DNA of 64,000 nt from Sodiomyces alkalinus F11 (taxonomy: Eukaryota; Ascomycota; Sordariomycetes; Glomerellales; Plectosphaerellaceae): positions 113,471 to 177,470 of the forward strand of contig NW_021167079.1 in assembly GCF_003711515.1 (NCBI RefSeq). Direction: 5' to 3'. The notes beneath the pieces are model-generated. The model had not been told where the DNA came from and did not search any database. It saw only the letters and a program-made list of their open reading frames with translations. The position numbers and the translations under genes are program-made. Each line of letters opens with the position of its first letter. The stretch's first letter is position 1. This document shows, in pieces, positions 35,840-47,613 of the stretch.

Positions 35840-37956
35840 ATGGGGGACAATTGTAATCAGCCTCTCCCGTCTCTACTTCACGAAATGCCTGTCGTTAGCC
35901 AACTAACTCGGAGCTTTGCTTTCCAGGGCGATACGGCGTCGTCTTCGATGCTGGTTCCTCGGGGACTCGTGTATACATTTACAAATGGAAAAACTACGCG
36001 ACAGCAACCCAACATGTTCCCATCGAGGACCTCCGCCGGTTACCCACCATCACGCTCGTTTCCAGCGAGAAGATCCGTCCCGGGGTGGCGTCTTTCGCTT
36101 TAGCCCCTGAGATAATAGGGAGCGACCATCTCGAGTCCTTGGTGGAACTTGCGCTGGACGAGGTTTCTGAGGACAAAGTTCCAGATACACCCATCTACCT
36201 AATGGCTACGGCAGGCATGCGCTTGCTTCCTGAGGGACCGCAACAAGGTCTGCTGCAGGCCATGTGCTCATATCTGCGCGACAACACGGATTTCTTGCTC
36301 CCCGACTGTTCCACCAATGTACAAGTCATTTCCGGCGAAACCGAAGGCCTGTACGGGTGGCTTGCCGCCAACTATCTTCTCGGTGGGTTCGACAAGTCGG
36401 ACGATCTTGAAAACGGCAACGGCCACCATACATATGGTTTCCTAGACATGGGTGGCGCATCGGCACAGATCGCATTTGTTCCAAATACTACAGAGGCGGA
36501 AAAGCATGCCGAAGACCTCAAACTCGTCCGTCTTAGGAATTTGGATGGCACCGTCTCAGAATACAAGGTCTTTACGACTTCATGGCTTGGATACGGTGCC
36601 AATCAGGCCCGGGAGAGATACATCCACCAACTTCTAGATGCATACGGTCGGCCCGATGACCTCGAAGTTCCCGATCCGTGTATGCCTCGAGGGCTCCGCA
36701 CAACGCTTGATGACGGGACGTTGCCCAGCACTCTGGCAGACAGCGGGGTTACTCTCGTGGGAACAGGCAACTTTAGAGAATGTCTCGCAACGACAGAACC
36801 ACTACTGGGGAAAGATGCGCCGTGTCCTGATGAGCCATGTCTTCTGAATGGACAACATGTGCCGACCATCGATTTCAGTATCAATCGCTTCGTCGGAGTA
36901 TCCGAGTATTGGCATACGACCCATGGTGTGTTTAGCGGCAAGCATAAAGCTTACGATCTCGTTACGTATGAACGCAAGGTCTTGGATTTCTGCAGCCGAC
37001 ACTGGGACGGAATTGTAGCAGACGCCGAGCACATAGGGACCAAGGGAAAGGTAAAGGATGCACAAGAGGCGTGTTTTAAAGCGTCCTGGTTGATAAATAT
37101 CCTTTACGAGGGTATTGGGTTTCCGAGGGTTGGTATGGAGTATGACCCGAGTTCTGGCCTGAACATCTCCGACGTCAACATCGAGGCCACAAAAGAGAAA
37201 AGCCCTTGGGCTCCCTTTCAACCAGTGAACAAAATTGATGGGATGGAGGTAAGCTGGACATTAGGGAAAATGATCCTCTACGCTTCTGGCCAAATTATTC
37301 CACAGGGCCAGTCTGCTTCCTTACCGGTGGGTTTCGGCAGCAATGTAGCGGGTGCCACTGACTTTGAGCTGGCTGGATCGACGTACGACCCTACTTTGGG
37401 CCTAGACGAAGGCAATGACTGGGATGGGGCAGTGGGCAACGTTATGGGCAAGGCCAGGACAAACTTCACAATCATCCTGTTAGTGCTCCTTGCCGCTTTC
37501 ATGATATTCCTGCTCCACAAGCGCGACCGCCGGGCCCGCTGGATCAGTCGAATAAGCGCTACCCTCCGACTCAATCGCTTCCCTACTGGTCCTCTCAAAT
37601 TCGGCCGGGGTTCCTCTTTCACAAACAAGCTATTTGGACGCCGCACTCCTTACTATGAACGGCTCATGGAGGAAGGGGGCGTTGGCCAATTCGAGCTAGG
37701 GAACCTAGACGCGGACGAGTACAGTGTCTCGGATATGAATGACGTTTTGCAAGCTCGCAGGTCACCTCGGCTATTCGCACCCAACATCACCCTGGAACCC
37801 TTTGAGGAGGCAAGATTCGGGCAGTCCTTAGACCGCGGCGGCGTCGCGGTTCGTACCGAAAGCAGAGAGAGATTGGTCCCTAATCTGGTGAATGCCGGGA
37901 AGAGGAGTCGAGCAGGGAGCCCAACCCGGTTGAAAGCTCCATCACGGCCTCTCTAA
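35840..37956 (+). CDS. YND1: Ynd1-like apyrase (GDA1/CD39 nucleoside phosphatase)
   Basis: Nucleoside di/triphosphatase that removes NDPs from the Golgi/endosomal lumen during glycosylation (family knowledge). Model: exon 1 35,840-35,852 (13 nt), intron 35,853-35,926 (GTAATC donor, CTAAC branch, CAG acceptor), exon 2 35,927-37,956; 680 residues. The splice restores MGDNWRYGVVFDAGSSGTR, so ACR1 (DAGSSGTR) lies at residues 11-18; the long uninterrupted frame alone would lack it. ACR2 ATAGMR is at 98-103, ACR3 GETEGLYGW at 141-149 and ACR4 DMGGASAQ at 178-185. One membrane segment (IILLVLLAAFMIFLL) lies at about 518-537, followed by a basic, probably cytosolic tail of about 140 residues. With no N-terminal anchor it fits Ynd1 rather than Gda1. 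Codon use is normal and RIP absent. Convergent with the Hikeshi gene. Confidence 0.93.
35853..35926 (+). other. YND1: Intron 1 of the apyrase gene
   Basis: 74 nt; donor GTAATC, branch sequence CTAAC about 20 nt before the acceptor TTTCCAG. Removal joins AAT-T to GG-CGA (Asn-Trp-Arg) and preserves the frame into ACR1. Confidence 0.85.
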
Positions 37957-38438
37957 GAAAAAGAAATGCTGGCGCGTTGGTATACCCGAGCGCACAGTCG
38001 AGCATCTCACGTCTGAATGAACTAATGGCGGTTTGGAATTAAGGGGACACGCTTTGACGGATCTTCACTTTGGCCCCTAAATGCCTCCCGGATGGCGGCC
38101 TTGGTCTCACTTGGAAGAGTGTGGACTGCGCAGCTATCATGTACCGTTTTTCTGCTGTGTAATACCGCATCATTTCGCACTCGTGTGTATACATACTCAG
38201 GGGTCATCTCGGAGCTAATCTGGGCTTGAAAGGGTTAGGACCCTAATATTAGATTCTCAGCGATACGAGTTCCATATGGTATATAGTGATAGGGCGGACT
38301 GGGATGGTGGTCTTCTCGGTCATTGGAATAATCGCACGGCAACTAGTCGTGGATCATTGAGGACATCGAGGAAGACCAAGAAACTCGTCAGGTGCCAATA
38401 AGCATCATACAGCCCAAGACGCGCGCGTCCGTGGGATA
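37957..38438. other. Convergent intergenic region
   Basis: 482 bp between the 3' ends of the apyrase and Hikeshi genes, un-RIPed. It presumably holds both 3' UTRs and terminators; no further gene is seen. Confidence 0.6.
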
Positions 38439-39050
38439 TCAGTCTTGCTGCCTTTCCAAAAAGCCCGGATCGGACCTGACTCGGGCCTCGAATTTCTTCC
38501 ACCACTCCTGGAACGCCTTAAGAGGCACCACCTCCACGCCTCCGTGACCAATGGTGCCGCTGAAACCTGATAGAAAATTGAAGGCGTTTTGGATGATTCT
38601 TTGCGCAAGAAGGGTGGTCGACGGGACAGCTCTATCGACAGACTCCGACGCTTTTGCTTGGATTCGGGAAGCCACGGAGCCGGCTTCTTCGATGGATATG
38701 GCGATCATGAAGTTGTTCGGAGACGCTAGTGTTGTGCCATCCCCAGAAGACCCCGCTGCTCCAGGTTTGATCTTGAAAATGGCACTCTCTTTGCCAGGAC
38801 CGACCCCACCTAGAAACCGAAAGTCCGGGACCGCACCAGTCGCTGTGGGTGAAGTGACAGCGGGAGCGAAGTAGATAGCTGCGGCCGTATCGGGCGGAAG
38901 CGCCACGCCCGGCAGCATGAAGACGACTATGTGTGAGACAGGTCGGGCGGTAGAGATTGTGTAGACAGCCGAAACCTCTGAAGGCGACGAGACCGGCTCT
39001 GTCACGACTGGGTGGCCAGCGGGAATAATACCAAAAAGCTGATTGGACAT
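38439..39050 (-). CDS. OPI10: OPI10/Hikeshi family protein
   Basis: In animals Hikeshi imports Hsp70 into the nucleus under heat stress; the yeast homologue Opi10 was linked to inositol regulation (family knowledge). This is an intronless 203-residue protein, the usual family length. The N-terminus MSNQLFGIIPAGHPV and the block SHIVVFMLPGVALPPDTAAAI match the beta-rich N-terminal domain. A characteristic FLGGVGPGKESAIFKI follows at about residues 78-93. The helical C-terminus ends with PLKAFQEWWKKFEARVRSDP. The start is ATG at 39,050; about 100 bp upstream begins the transposon-end repeat at 39,150, so the promoter is short or includes repeat sequence. Codon use is normal and no RIP damage is seen. 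Confidence 0.92.
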   Translation of the reverse strand: MSNQLFGIIPAGHPVVTEPVSSPSEVSAVYTISTARPVSHIVVFMLPGVALPPDTAAAIYFAPAVTSPTATGAVPDFRFLGGVGPGKESAIFKIKPGAAGSSGDGTTLASPNNFMIAISIEEAGSVASRIQAKASESVDRAVPSTTLLAQRIIQNAFNFLSGFSGTIGHGGVEVVPLKAFQEWWKKFEARVRSDPGFLERQQD

Positions 39051-39149
39051 CCCGATGCTGGTTCTCTAACGTATAAGTCAGTTATTAGAAGGAAAATCCG
39101 GGCAGCAAGGCTCCCGGATTGGACACGACAAGATGGAGTTGCGAGGTTA

Positions 39150-39480
39150 GCTAAGATCTGTTGAACAGACCGTAGTTTTACGGTTACGTAACGGGCCGGA
39201 TTGCCGAGATTATAATCCGGGTAGACACCTGCAGAATCTTCACCGCCGATATTACGGTGGCAGGAATTCTCTGACAGTCCTGCACAGTTATAATTATACA
39301 TAATTACCTTAATCAAATTTTAACCTATTTTATAACGATTTTAACTACGCTTTATCTAATAATTCAGAGTCTTATTTACTAAGTAAAGATCTATCCTTTT
39401 ACCATTCTTACTACCGCTTAAGAAGCTATCTAGCTACGCTGATATAGCGAGTCTATCTATAAGTATTAAAATATCGGACT
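39150..39480 (-). mobile_element. 3' end of a pogo-like transposon, copy B (island 1 right edge)
   Basis: In reverse complement this aligns with about 62,800-63,070, the 3' end of the pogo-like element: shared blocks are gataaagcgtag, aaaataggttaaaatt, the ata-rich stretch, actgtg, gaggac/caggac, ctgccaccgta, acccggattata and the terminal cgtaac-gtaaaa motif. The half nearest OPI10 (39,150-39,300) is not RIPed; the half beyond 39,300 is. No transposase remains. Confidence 0.65.
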
Positions 39481-40524
39481 ATAAGCCTATTATCTATAAA
39501 AGCCATCGCGACTAGGAGTTCTAGCGTAGTTAATACGAAGCTATAGCCATTAATAATGATATATAGGAATATCCACGCCCTAATAATTATCACCCCCCTC
39601 CTTAAAGGCCTGCTCTGCCTTCCTACGCTATCTTCTAAGCTTCGAACGCTATCCTATAAGTAGAAGCTACGGCTATATAGCTATTAGATCTAATATCTAC
39701 TAGATAGCGTACCTATAAGTCGGCTATATAGCGTTAGAAGATTTAAAGGGGTAAACACGTTAAATATATTAAGGGTATTAGCGCCGTATTAATATAGAAG
39801 ACTAATACTATCGATAAGAGCCGTAAGCTGCTATTATGTAATACTACTCCTTATAAGGTATATAAAGCTATTCGCTGCGATACTGCTTACTATATAGCTA
39901 CCCGGCACGTTAATACCTACGAAGAATATAACGAATAGGTTTATACCGCGCTAATAAGCCTAAAGAAGTTATAGGAGTGCTTATTAAGATAGCAGGAGTT
40001 ATTACTATGCCTTAAAAATATCGAATCGATACCCGTAATATATATCTAGGTAGTAGACTTCTTTAAAGGATACGTATAATAGCTAGGCGTGACTAGACCG
40101 AAGCCGAGGGAGGCCTTTTAGATAAGGAATTAGTTCTCTCCGAGGGCTTTTATACCCTAGGTTAACGATATATCGAGACTAGGCTTAAGGATTAAGGAAA
40201 ACGCGGTAACCACTACGCTATAGTATCTCCGGTATTATATACTAAAAGTGATAAGGGTAATAATACCTTAGATACTACGGCTAAGCCTAGTAGGAAAGGA
40301 GGTTATAGGAAAAAAAAAGTCAAAAAGCCCGCTACCTCCTCCGCTAATACTTTAGCTAACCGTTCCTCTTCTAAACGCCGTGAATCTACGCTTCGGTAAA
40401 GGGAACCCTGCCGCGTATACACTATGCCTAGTTATAATATTAACACGTACTACTATATATTTCCAGAAATAGCGTTGATCGGTTAAAGCCCCTATAAGAG
40501 CTCTAAAATAATAGTCTAATACCG
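39481..40524 (+). mobile_element. Copia family D, gag part (split by gypsy A copy 2)
   Basis: Plus-strand RIPed frame with gag-like helical sequence (TYEEYNE-VYTALISLKKL at about 39,920-39,980; GLRIKENAVTTTL at about 40,190) and a C-terminal block NINTYYYIFPE at about 40,435-40,470. The latter resembles the Cys-containing knuckle near the end of copia gag with Cys codons changed to Tyr. It ends exactly at the gypsy A LTR and is inferred to continue at 47,614 with the protease. Confidence 0.55.
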
Positions 40525-40726
40525 TGACGGCTTATTAAAAGTTGTTCACGTATTAAGGCCGAAAATATAGTTTATTCGAACTAAGGAAGGAAAGGAGGAA
40601 AGGAAAAGTCTACGCGGTATATAGGCGGCTAAGTATATATAGAATTACACGGGCCTTACTAGGGGGTCCGTGCTTCTTAGTCCCGGCTATTACCGGGGAC
40701 AATTCCGCGGGCTATAGCCTATAATA
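40525..40726 (-). repeat. Gypsy A copy 2, 3' LTR
   Basis: 202 bp, begins TGACGGCTT, ends in RIPed CCTATAATA. It is the same length as its partner at 47,412-47,613. Confidence 0.9.
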
Positions 40727-41399
40727 TACCCCCCACGCCGGAGGCAAGGTCGTGGTCGTATCGTGGTTGCCCGGTTATAACCTTATATTACCCTAGCCTC
40801 CCTACGTATAATCTAAAAATAGCCTCCTTTATTCGATTGTATTAAAGGCTCCTTTAAAGGGAGGTAATCCGTAGCAGCTAAGATCCTTTTAAGGCTAAAA
40901 TAGTATAAAGGAGCTCTTATATAGCGGTACTATCGTACGCTCCTCGCCGGCGTATATACTCGTTATAAACGATATACCTACCGAATATATAACCCGGGGT
41001 TATTCCTTCCACTTAAACAGCGTAGAAAGGGTAATAAAATCAACCTCCTACTATTCTTCGTTTTTACTATTTTCTTCCCCTTTTATAGCTTCTTTTTAGC
41101 TATTTTCTTTTAATTATCTTTTACCTTATAAGTAGCCCCGAGATACCTTATAGGTCCCCTAATAGTATAACCAATGTCGCCGAGTAATAGCTTATCTCTT
41201 AAGCTACTGCTAGTCTCCTTACTATAAGTTTATATACTCCTTACCCGTAATTTAGCGCTATAGCTAACTATTAGTAGATATCCGATTTCGCGTCCCCTAA
41301 TAAGCGCCCTTATAAGGGTAATAGTGATAATAATACAAGTTCGTGGTCCTTATTATTACGGGTTACGAGGTCGGCCGTAACTAATAATAAATAGACTGT

Positions 41400-41414
41400 C
41401 CCCCCCCCCCCCCC
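41400..41414. repeat. C15 homopolymer in gypsy A copy 2
   Basis: Fifteen C followed by A and six more C; the equivalent place in copy 1 (13,096-13,105) has ten C. A length-variable homopolymer upstream of the recognisable part of the antisense ORF. Confidence 0.7.
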
Positions 41415-41514
41415 ACCCCCCTATGAAATAACACGCGCCTAAGAACCCGCTAATACCCCGCTATATCGCCCCTTACTCGTAGTACGCTACCCGGTTGTAT
41501 AAATAAGAATATAG

Positions 41515-42416
41515 TATTAAGTATTATTACTAGTCAGGCCTTAGCGCGGCTAGGGCCGATACTAAGTACTACGAGTATTCCTATTAAACGTGTAAGTGCT
41601 CTTCTATAGGTAGTCCATATTAGGTGTATAATAACTATAACTAATAGGCGATATAGCTCCCCGCTACCGCCTATAATACTACTAACGCCTTATAGAATAC
41701 CGCTTATACTATAAATAAGGACGGCGAAGATAATAATATAAGTTTATATCCTCTTATATCGCGACTTTTATACTAATTATCTGCGTACAATCGCCGCCAA
41801 TTCTAGGAAGCGTTGAGTTATTTCTAAGTTACCCTTAATTAAGCTAAATCGGGTAATAGTATCGTAGGTCCTTTATAAGCTCCCGCTCCTATTATCGCCC
41901 TTACTCTTATCGCCGCTCCCGCCCCTACTACTACTCCCGCTCCCGCCGCCGCGCCGCCTACCGCTATTACCTTACTGCCCGCTACCGCCCTATCTGTTAT
42001 TACCGGGTTCTAGGTAAGTATAGTATAAGCCCTTAATAATATCGCCGCCTTTATATATAGTATAGATAAGACGCTTAAGAATATATCGTAAAAGCTAGAG
42101 GATAATAATAACGATATTACTATAAATATCGTAAAAGGTTTATAACCTTACTTACTCTGTCCGTCGTATATATAAGCACTACGTAGCTATAACTCCTTTC
42201 GCTGCTAATAATAATCCGGGGGCTACTCCTAAGGCTACGCTCGTCTCGGCTCCTCTCTAGGAGGTTATTACTACTCTTATCCTTAATAGCGAGGAGGGTA
42301 TAACCTCCTTAGCGGCTTATCCTAAGCTAGTAAAAGAGTCATAGGTGGGTACCGCTAAGGGTAGTATAGCCTTATACGAGGAGGAGCTAGAAAAGGGTAA
42401 GATTATAAGAGAGTAG
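41515..42416 (+). pseudogene. Antisense ORF inside gypsy A copy 2
   Basis: Counterpart of 13,145-14,035: a Cys/Tyr-rich region (LSAARADTKYYEYSY, TCKCSS), an Ala/Pro-rich linker (41,880-41,990), a charged segment, an Ala-rich acidic tail slightly longer than in copy 1, and a TAG stop at 42,414-42,416 after KGKIIRE. More heavily RIPed than copy 1. Confidence 0.55.
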
Positions 42417-45400
42417 GCCGTTTATATTATTTTTAGGATTTTACTTAGTTCTTTCCTACTTATAAGTTAAGTAGCGCGGGGGTATAACCCTAATATAATC
42501 TCGCTTTCGGTCATTATCCTCCTCGCTACTATATTAGCCTTTTTTATATTTATACCTCCTTCGTATACTATTATAAAGGCCTATTATTCGACTATACCGG
42601 GCCGTGTTTCTTCTCGAATTCGTTAAGTACTTATATCTCCCGTAGGCTCTTAAGCGGTTCCTATATTAATTCTATATAGCCCTCCTATTATACTAATACC
42701 TCGCGGACCTTACTACGACCTCGCCTTCGGGTATAGGCATAGAGGACTTCCTCTACTATTTATTCCTCCTTTTTATCTAGCCTTTCATAAATAGGTAGCG
42801 GCTAAGGGTTTATTATTATTTACCCTAGTAAGGGGTTATAGTCGGCTTACTATAGAAGATCCACGTGGAAACGGTTATAGATATATAAGGGGATATCTAG
42901 TTCTACGATATAGGAATTAATAACCTTTATAACTTTATACTTATAGTAGAGCTAGGTACGTTTCTTTAACGGTTATAGCTAGGAGTAGTCCCCGGTATCT
43001 AACTATATAAGGTCATCCTTTTCGAACCTCTTAGCCGGGTAATACTAACGGTTTAATAACTCCTCCTAGCGTAGTTATATAGCGGCTATTATAGCTTAGG
43101 TGAACTAGGTAGCTTCCTTAAAATAACTTAGTAAGTGCTACGCAGAAGCCTCGCGCTTATCGGTAGGTATAGTCTTATTAACTTAAAGAGAATTCGTGTA
43201 GTACCCGTATCATAGGAAGAACGGGCTTATTTAGATTATTATGTTTACCCGGTTATTTAAGGCTATTTATATTACTAGTAGCAGCGTATTCTAGTTATCT
43301 TAGGCGTAATAGGTATACGCTCGTAAATAGGCTTAGACTTCCTAGTTAACGCGTTTAGAACCTTTATCCGTCTAAGGGTAATATATAGTACCTAGTTATT
43401 ATTTAATACCCGTGAGGTTATAAAAGTATCGCTAAAAGCGGCTAATCTAGTTTAACCCCTTATCGCTAATAATAGACTTCGGTATCCCGTAAAACCTATA
43501 ATAGTATAGTAAGAATTATTTAGTATAGGCTTAAGTATCTATAATATCTATCGCTTTAAGCGTTACCGATTTCGAGAGTCGGTTAGTAATTACCTATAAG
43601 TATCTATACTTACCCTTATGTCTAAGTAATAAGTCTCTTATAAGTCTATTATAATATCGTAGAAGATTTACTTTAGTATAGGCAGTGAGCGTAATAATCC
43701 TTTTTTCGTACCCCTTTATATATAGCTAGCTTAGTATGTATTATAATTCCGTATAAATCTTTTAATATCTTAATTTATACCGGGCTAAAAAAACTAATAA
43801 GCGATTAGAGTAATAGTATTATCCTTACCTAGATATTCGCCGATTACTAAGCTATAGATCGCGTATATAATATAGTCTTATAGCGGGTAGTTAGCCCTGT
43901 TTTAGCTATCCTCTAGTATCTATAAGTAGTCACGAAATATTAGCCGTCCTTCATCAGTTCTATACTCAGCGATCTATATTTTAAGTTCTAGCTCGGGGGG
44001 AAAGCTTTATTCTCCTGCTACTATTATGGTAAAGGCACCTTAATAACGCTTATTAGTAGCTCTAGCTTTATCCTATAATCGTTATAGGTTAGAGTCTACT
44101 TTAAAAACTATAATTAGCTCCGGTAACGTTACTCTTACTAAGTATACCCGGGGGGAGATAGCTATATCGGGGATTACCTATATATACCTCCTTTACTCTT
44201 AGATATCGGAGGAATCCTTAGGTATATCCTACTCTTAATATAAAAGCGTATTAGCTATAATATTATCGGCCCCTCGTTAGTACTCTAATATAGAATTATA
44301 CTAAGTAAGCTTAGTTACTTAGCGACTCTAGTACTCGGTTAAGGCCCTTTTAGTTATAAAGTATTCGAGCGTTTTATAGTTAGAGTAAATCTAAAACCGG
44401 CCGTTATTTATAAGCTCGGTTTTCTAAACCTATAAGTAATTTATAATTATTAGTATCTCCTTATTATAAATTAGGTAGTTATACTTAGCGGAGTTAAGTC
44501 GGCGCGAGTAATACGCGATAACGCACTTATATCCCTGCTTATCTTCCTATAGGAATACACTACTTAGTATAAACCCTAAATAGTTTATCTTTAGTTAGGC
44601 TTTCCTTCCGAGTTATTATTATTATAGATAGGGCTTTTCCTAGACTATCTGCTTTAGCTCCTTAAAGGCTACCTCTTAAAGGGGGCCCTAGTAGAATAGG
44701 GCGTTTGTTTATTAGGGCTATAAGTAATACTATAATAGCTATAAAGTCGTGAACAAATATCCTATAATGTTAACGAACCCTAGGAAACTATATACCCTGT
44801 TCGTGGAGACTAACGCTTTCTATTCCGGAATAGCGTTAAGTTTCTCGGGGTTATAAGATACCCCTTTTTCCGCTATAACGATAAGCCCTAGGTATTTAAC
44901 CGTCTTAATACTAAGCTCGTACTTCTTCGGGTTAAGGTTTAGCCTAGCGTTTATAAGGGTACTAAGTACTCGTTATACCTTCTCCTTATAATCCTTATAA
45001 GATCCGTCTAAGTAGATTAGGATATTATCTATATATATAGAGATAAAACCGTTAAGGAACTCCTATAGTAATAAGTTACTATATCGCTAAAATATTATAG
45101 ACGCGCTAGTTAACTTAAAAGGGTATACTAGCTACTCGATTAATCTAAACCGAGTATAAAATACGGTCTTATACTCGTGCCCCGGCGCTATCCGTATTTT
45201 ATAGAAAGCGGCGATAATATCTAACTTAGTAAACCATTTCGCCTTAGCTAGATTACGTAGCATCTTTATAATTAGGGGGAATAGGTAGCGATCTCGCTAA
45301 GTAATCGTATTTAGGGCGTAGTAGTTATAGTAAAATCGGAGGCCGCCTCCTAGCTTCGTTATAAATAGTATAGGCGTGGCAGTAGCTAAGCTACTAGCAC

Positions 45401-47411
45401 GAATAAACCCCTTATCTATTAAATCCGTTATCATCTTCTATAATATAAGGAGCTCCTGACGTGATATAAAATGGAGTAGGCCTTACGGTAAAGCTTATTT
45501 ATTACTATTATGATCCTTTTATAAGTAAACCTCGTAATTAGTGCTAAATCGGTATAAAGGTAGGCGTATTAAGTATAAGGGCGCGAATAAATCGCCGAAC
45601 TCTTATATTATACTCTTAGGGACGTATTCTTACGGGTTTACTGGTTCCTTTATACTTAGAGCCTTTTCGATATCCTTTAACGATATAGCCTATAAGCCCT
45701 TTTCCTATATTTTTCCCCTTCGGTACTATAATCGTCGGTATAGTCCTATAAAGACGGACCCTATTACTAGTACGATAGTATAGATCTCTTATACTACCTT
45801 CGGCTCTTTTTCGTCCTAAAATCGGATATTAATATCGGCTACTCTATAACGGAGCCTTTATTCATTAGCGTAAAGGACTATATTATTACGTTTTATCCAT
45901 AGAAGCCTATAAAAGAGATTCTAATCTAGACCTAGTATTACGTACACGAAAACACGCTTAGTATATACCCTTATCTATCTAGTATAAAGACTACGATATT
46001 AGCGTTACTAGCCGGTTTAGTCTTATCCGAGAAGCCTTTTAGTAGTCGTTTTTTCTTATCGACTAATAGTAAGCGTATGTTTCGAGTAAATGTCTTATTA
46101 ATAATATTATAGTAATTATAACCTATATTTATAAAAGCGTTTATTAACCTAGTACTATTAACTCTTACTTAGATTAATACTAACTCGCTCCGTAATAACG
46201 GTTTAAACTCCTCCTACTCGTGTTACTCTAGCATTATCGGCTCCGGTGCCTGATTTCGTATTAAAGCTACTCTTTTTCCCAATCTTCGGTATCCTCGGAA
46301 ACGTCTTCGGATTCCTCCTCTTAAGGGGATATTTTGGCTACCGTATCCTTCTTACTCTTATAATACTATTAGATATAGCCCTTCTTATAGTAATTCGAAT
46401 ATATAATATTCGCGTAGCGGTTAGGTTTTTATTAGAACCCCTTAAACTCGTTAACCTTATTAACTCTACTTATAGCGATATCGCTATTAGTATTCTTAGC
46501 TAGTTTACGGGCGATAGGAATTAGTTAGTACGACTTATAATACCCTTTTATCTCTACGCGATCTTTTATACTTTATTAACTTACTCGGTATAGGTATTAG
46601 GGAGGTTAGCTACTACTAGGCTATTACGTAGCCTATTATTTAGGGTGCTATTAAGAAATAATATCTTAATATAGTCTACTTAGTTATAGCCTCCTACTTA
46701 TACTAGGTTCCTTTTAAAAGTAAGTAAGAAGCGCGAGAATAACTAGTCGGGTTTTTACTTTATTAACTAGAGGGTATTAGTAGCATAGCCTTATTTATTA
46801 CGGTCCTTATATATATGGTTAAGGTAGGCTATAAGTTCCTCTAGGTCGAATTTACCGTTTATACCTCTATTACTAAAAAAGGTACTAACCACCTACTAAG
46901 GCTAGGTATCTAAGCACGCGTTAATTAAATACCACGCCTTTTTATTACTACGAAATAGCGGACCGTCTAGTTTAAGCTTTAGTCGTATAGCCTAGAGCTA
47001 GGCGGTATATTCCGTGCGTTTTCCACTATAGTTTACGGGAATAGCGACTTACTATAAATAGTTTAAGAGCGTGGGTGCTAGTAGCGGGACGGGTATAATA
47101 GTCTCTACCTCTAAAGGCCTAGGTAAGGGTAAGGGCGTAATAATTAGGGTAAGTATCGGGTACGTAGTAAGTATAAGGTACGGGTTAAGTTAAGCCCTTT
47201 CCAGGGTTACTTATTTACTAGCGAGTATATCGTGAATAGGGGCGATATATATCCTTACTATTTTCTATACGTATTATAATACGCGTTCGTCGATCTTATT
47301 ATATAAGGTCTCTATAACCTACCCTTAGCCCTTTAGTGGGCTCGGGGTAAAATAACTAGGACCTCCTTCTATATAAGCGTCGAAGCTTATAGTCTTAAGA
47401 GTTCGAATATA

Positions 47412-47613
47412 TAACGGCTTATTAAAAGTTATTCACGTATTAAGGCCGAAAATATATTTTATTCGAACTAAGGAAGGAACGGAGGAAAGGAAAAGTCTGC
47501 GCAGTATATAGGCGGCTAAGTATATATAGGATCGTACGGGCCTCGCTAAGAGGTCTATACTTCTTGGTCCCGGCCACTGCCGGGGACTACTTCGCGGGCT
47601 ATAGCCCGTAATA
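47412..47613 (-). repeat. Gypsy A copy 2, 5' LTR
   Basis: 202 bp, begins TAACGGCTT (RIPed TGACGGCTT), ends CCCGTAATA. It is preceded by the same cgaat-rich internal boundary as copy 1. Confidence 0.9.

Larger units (their letters stand above)
40525..47613 (-). mobile_element. Gypsy A copy 2, full-length chromodomain LTR retrotransposon, RIPed
   Basis: A 7,089-bp minus-strand element with 202-bp LTRs, colinear with copy 1. The RT box at 45,012-45,035 reads YIDNILIY, so the second catalytic aspartate is lost; copy 1 keeps both. The zinc knuckle at 46,360-46,401 reads Y-x2-Y-x4-Y-x4-Y. The chromodomain is at about 42,590-42,710, and the antisense ORF at 41,515-42,416. A G-rich polypurine tract (plus strand TACCCCCC) adjoins the 3' LTR. 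It sits inside copia D. No 5-bp target duplication was found. Confidence 0.9.

Noticed and set aside
36085..37956. Apyrase starting at 36,085
   Set aside because: The codon there is GTG and the protein would lack ACR1; upstream sequence in the same frame reads the conserved DAGSSGTR block.
45541..46503. Plus-strand frames of 80 and 85 residues in gypsy A copy 2
   Set aside because: They lie antisense to the RT and gag of the element, and the equivalent region of copy 1 is not open, unlike the antisense ORF near the chromodomain.
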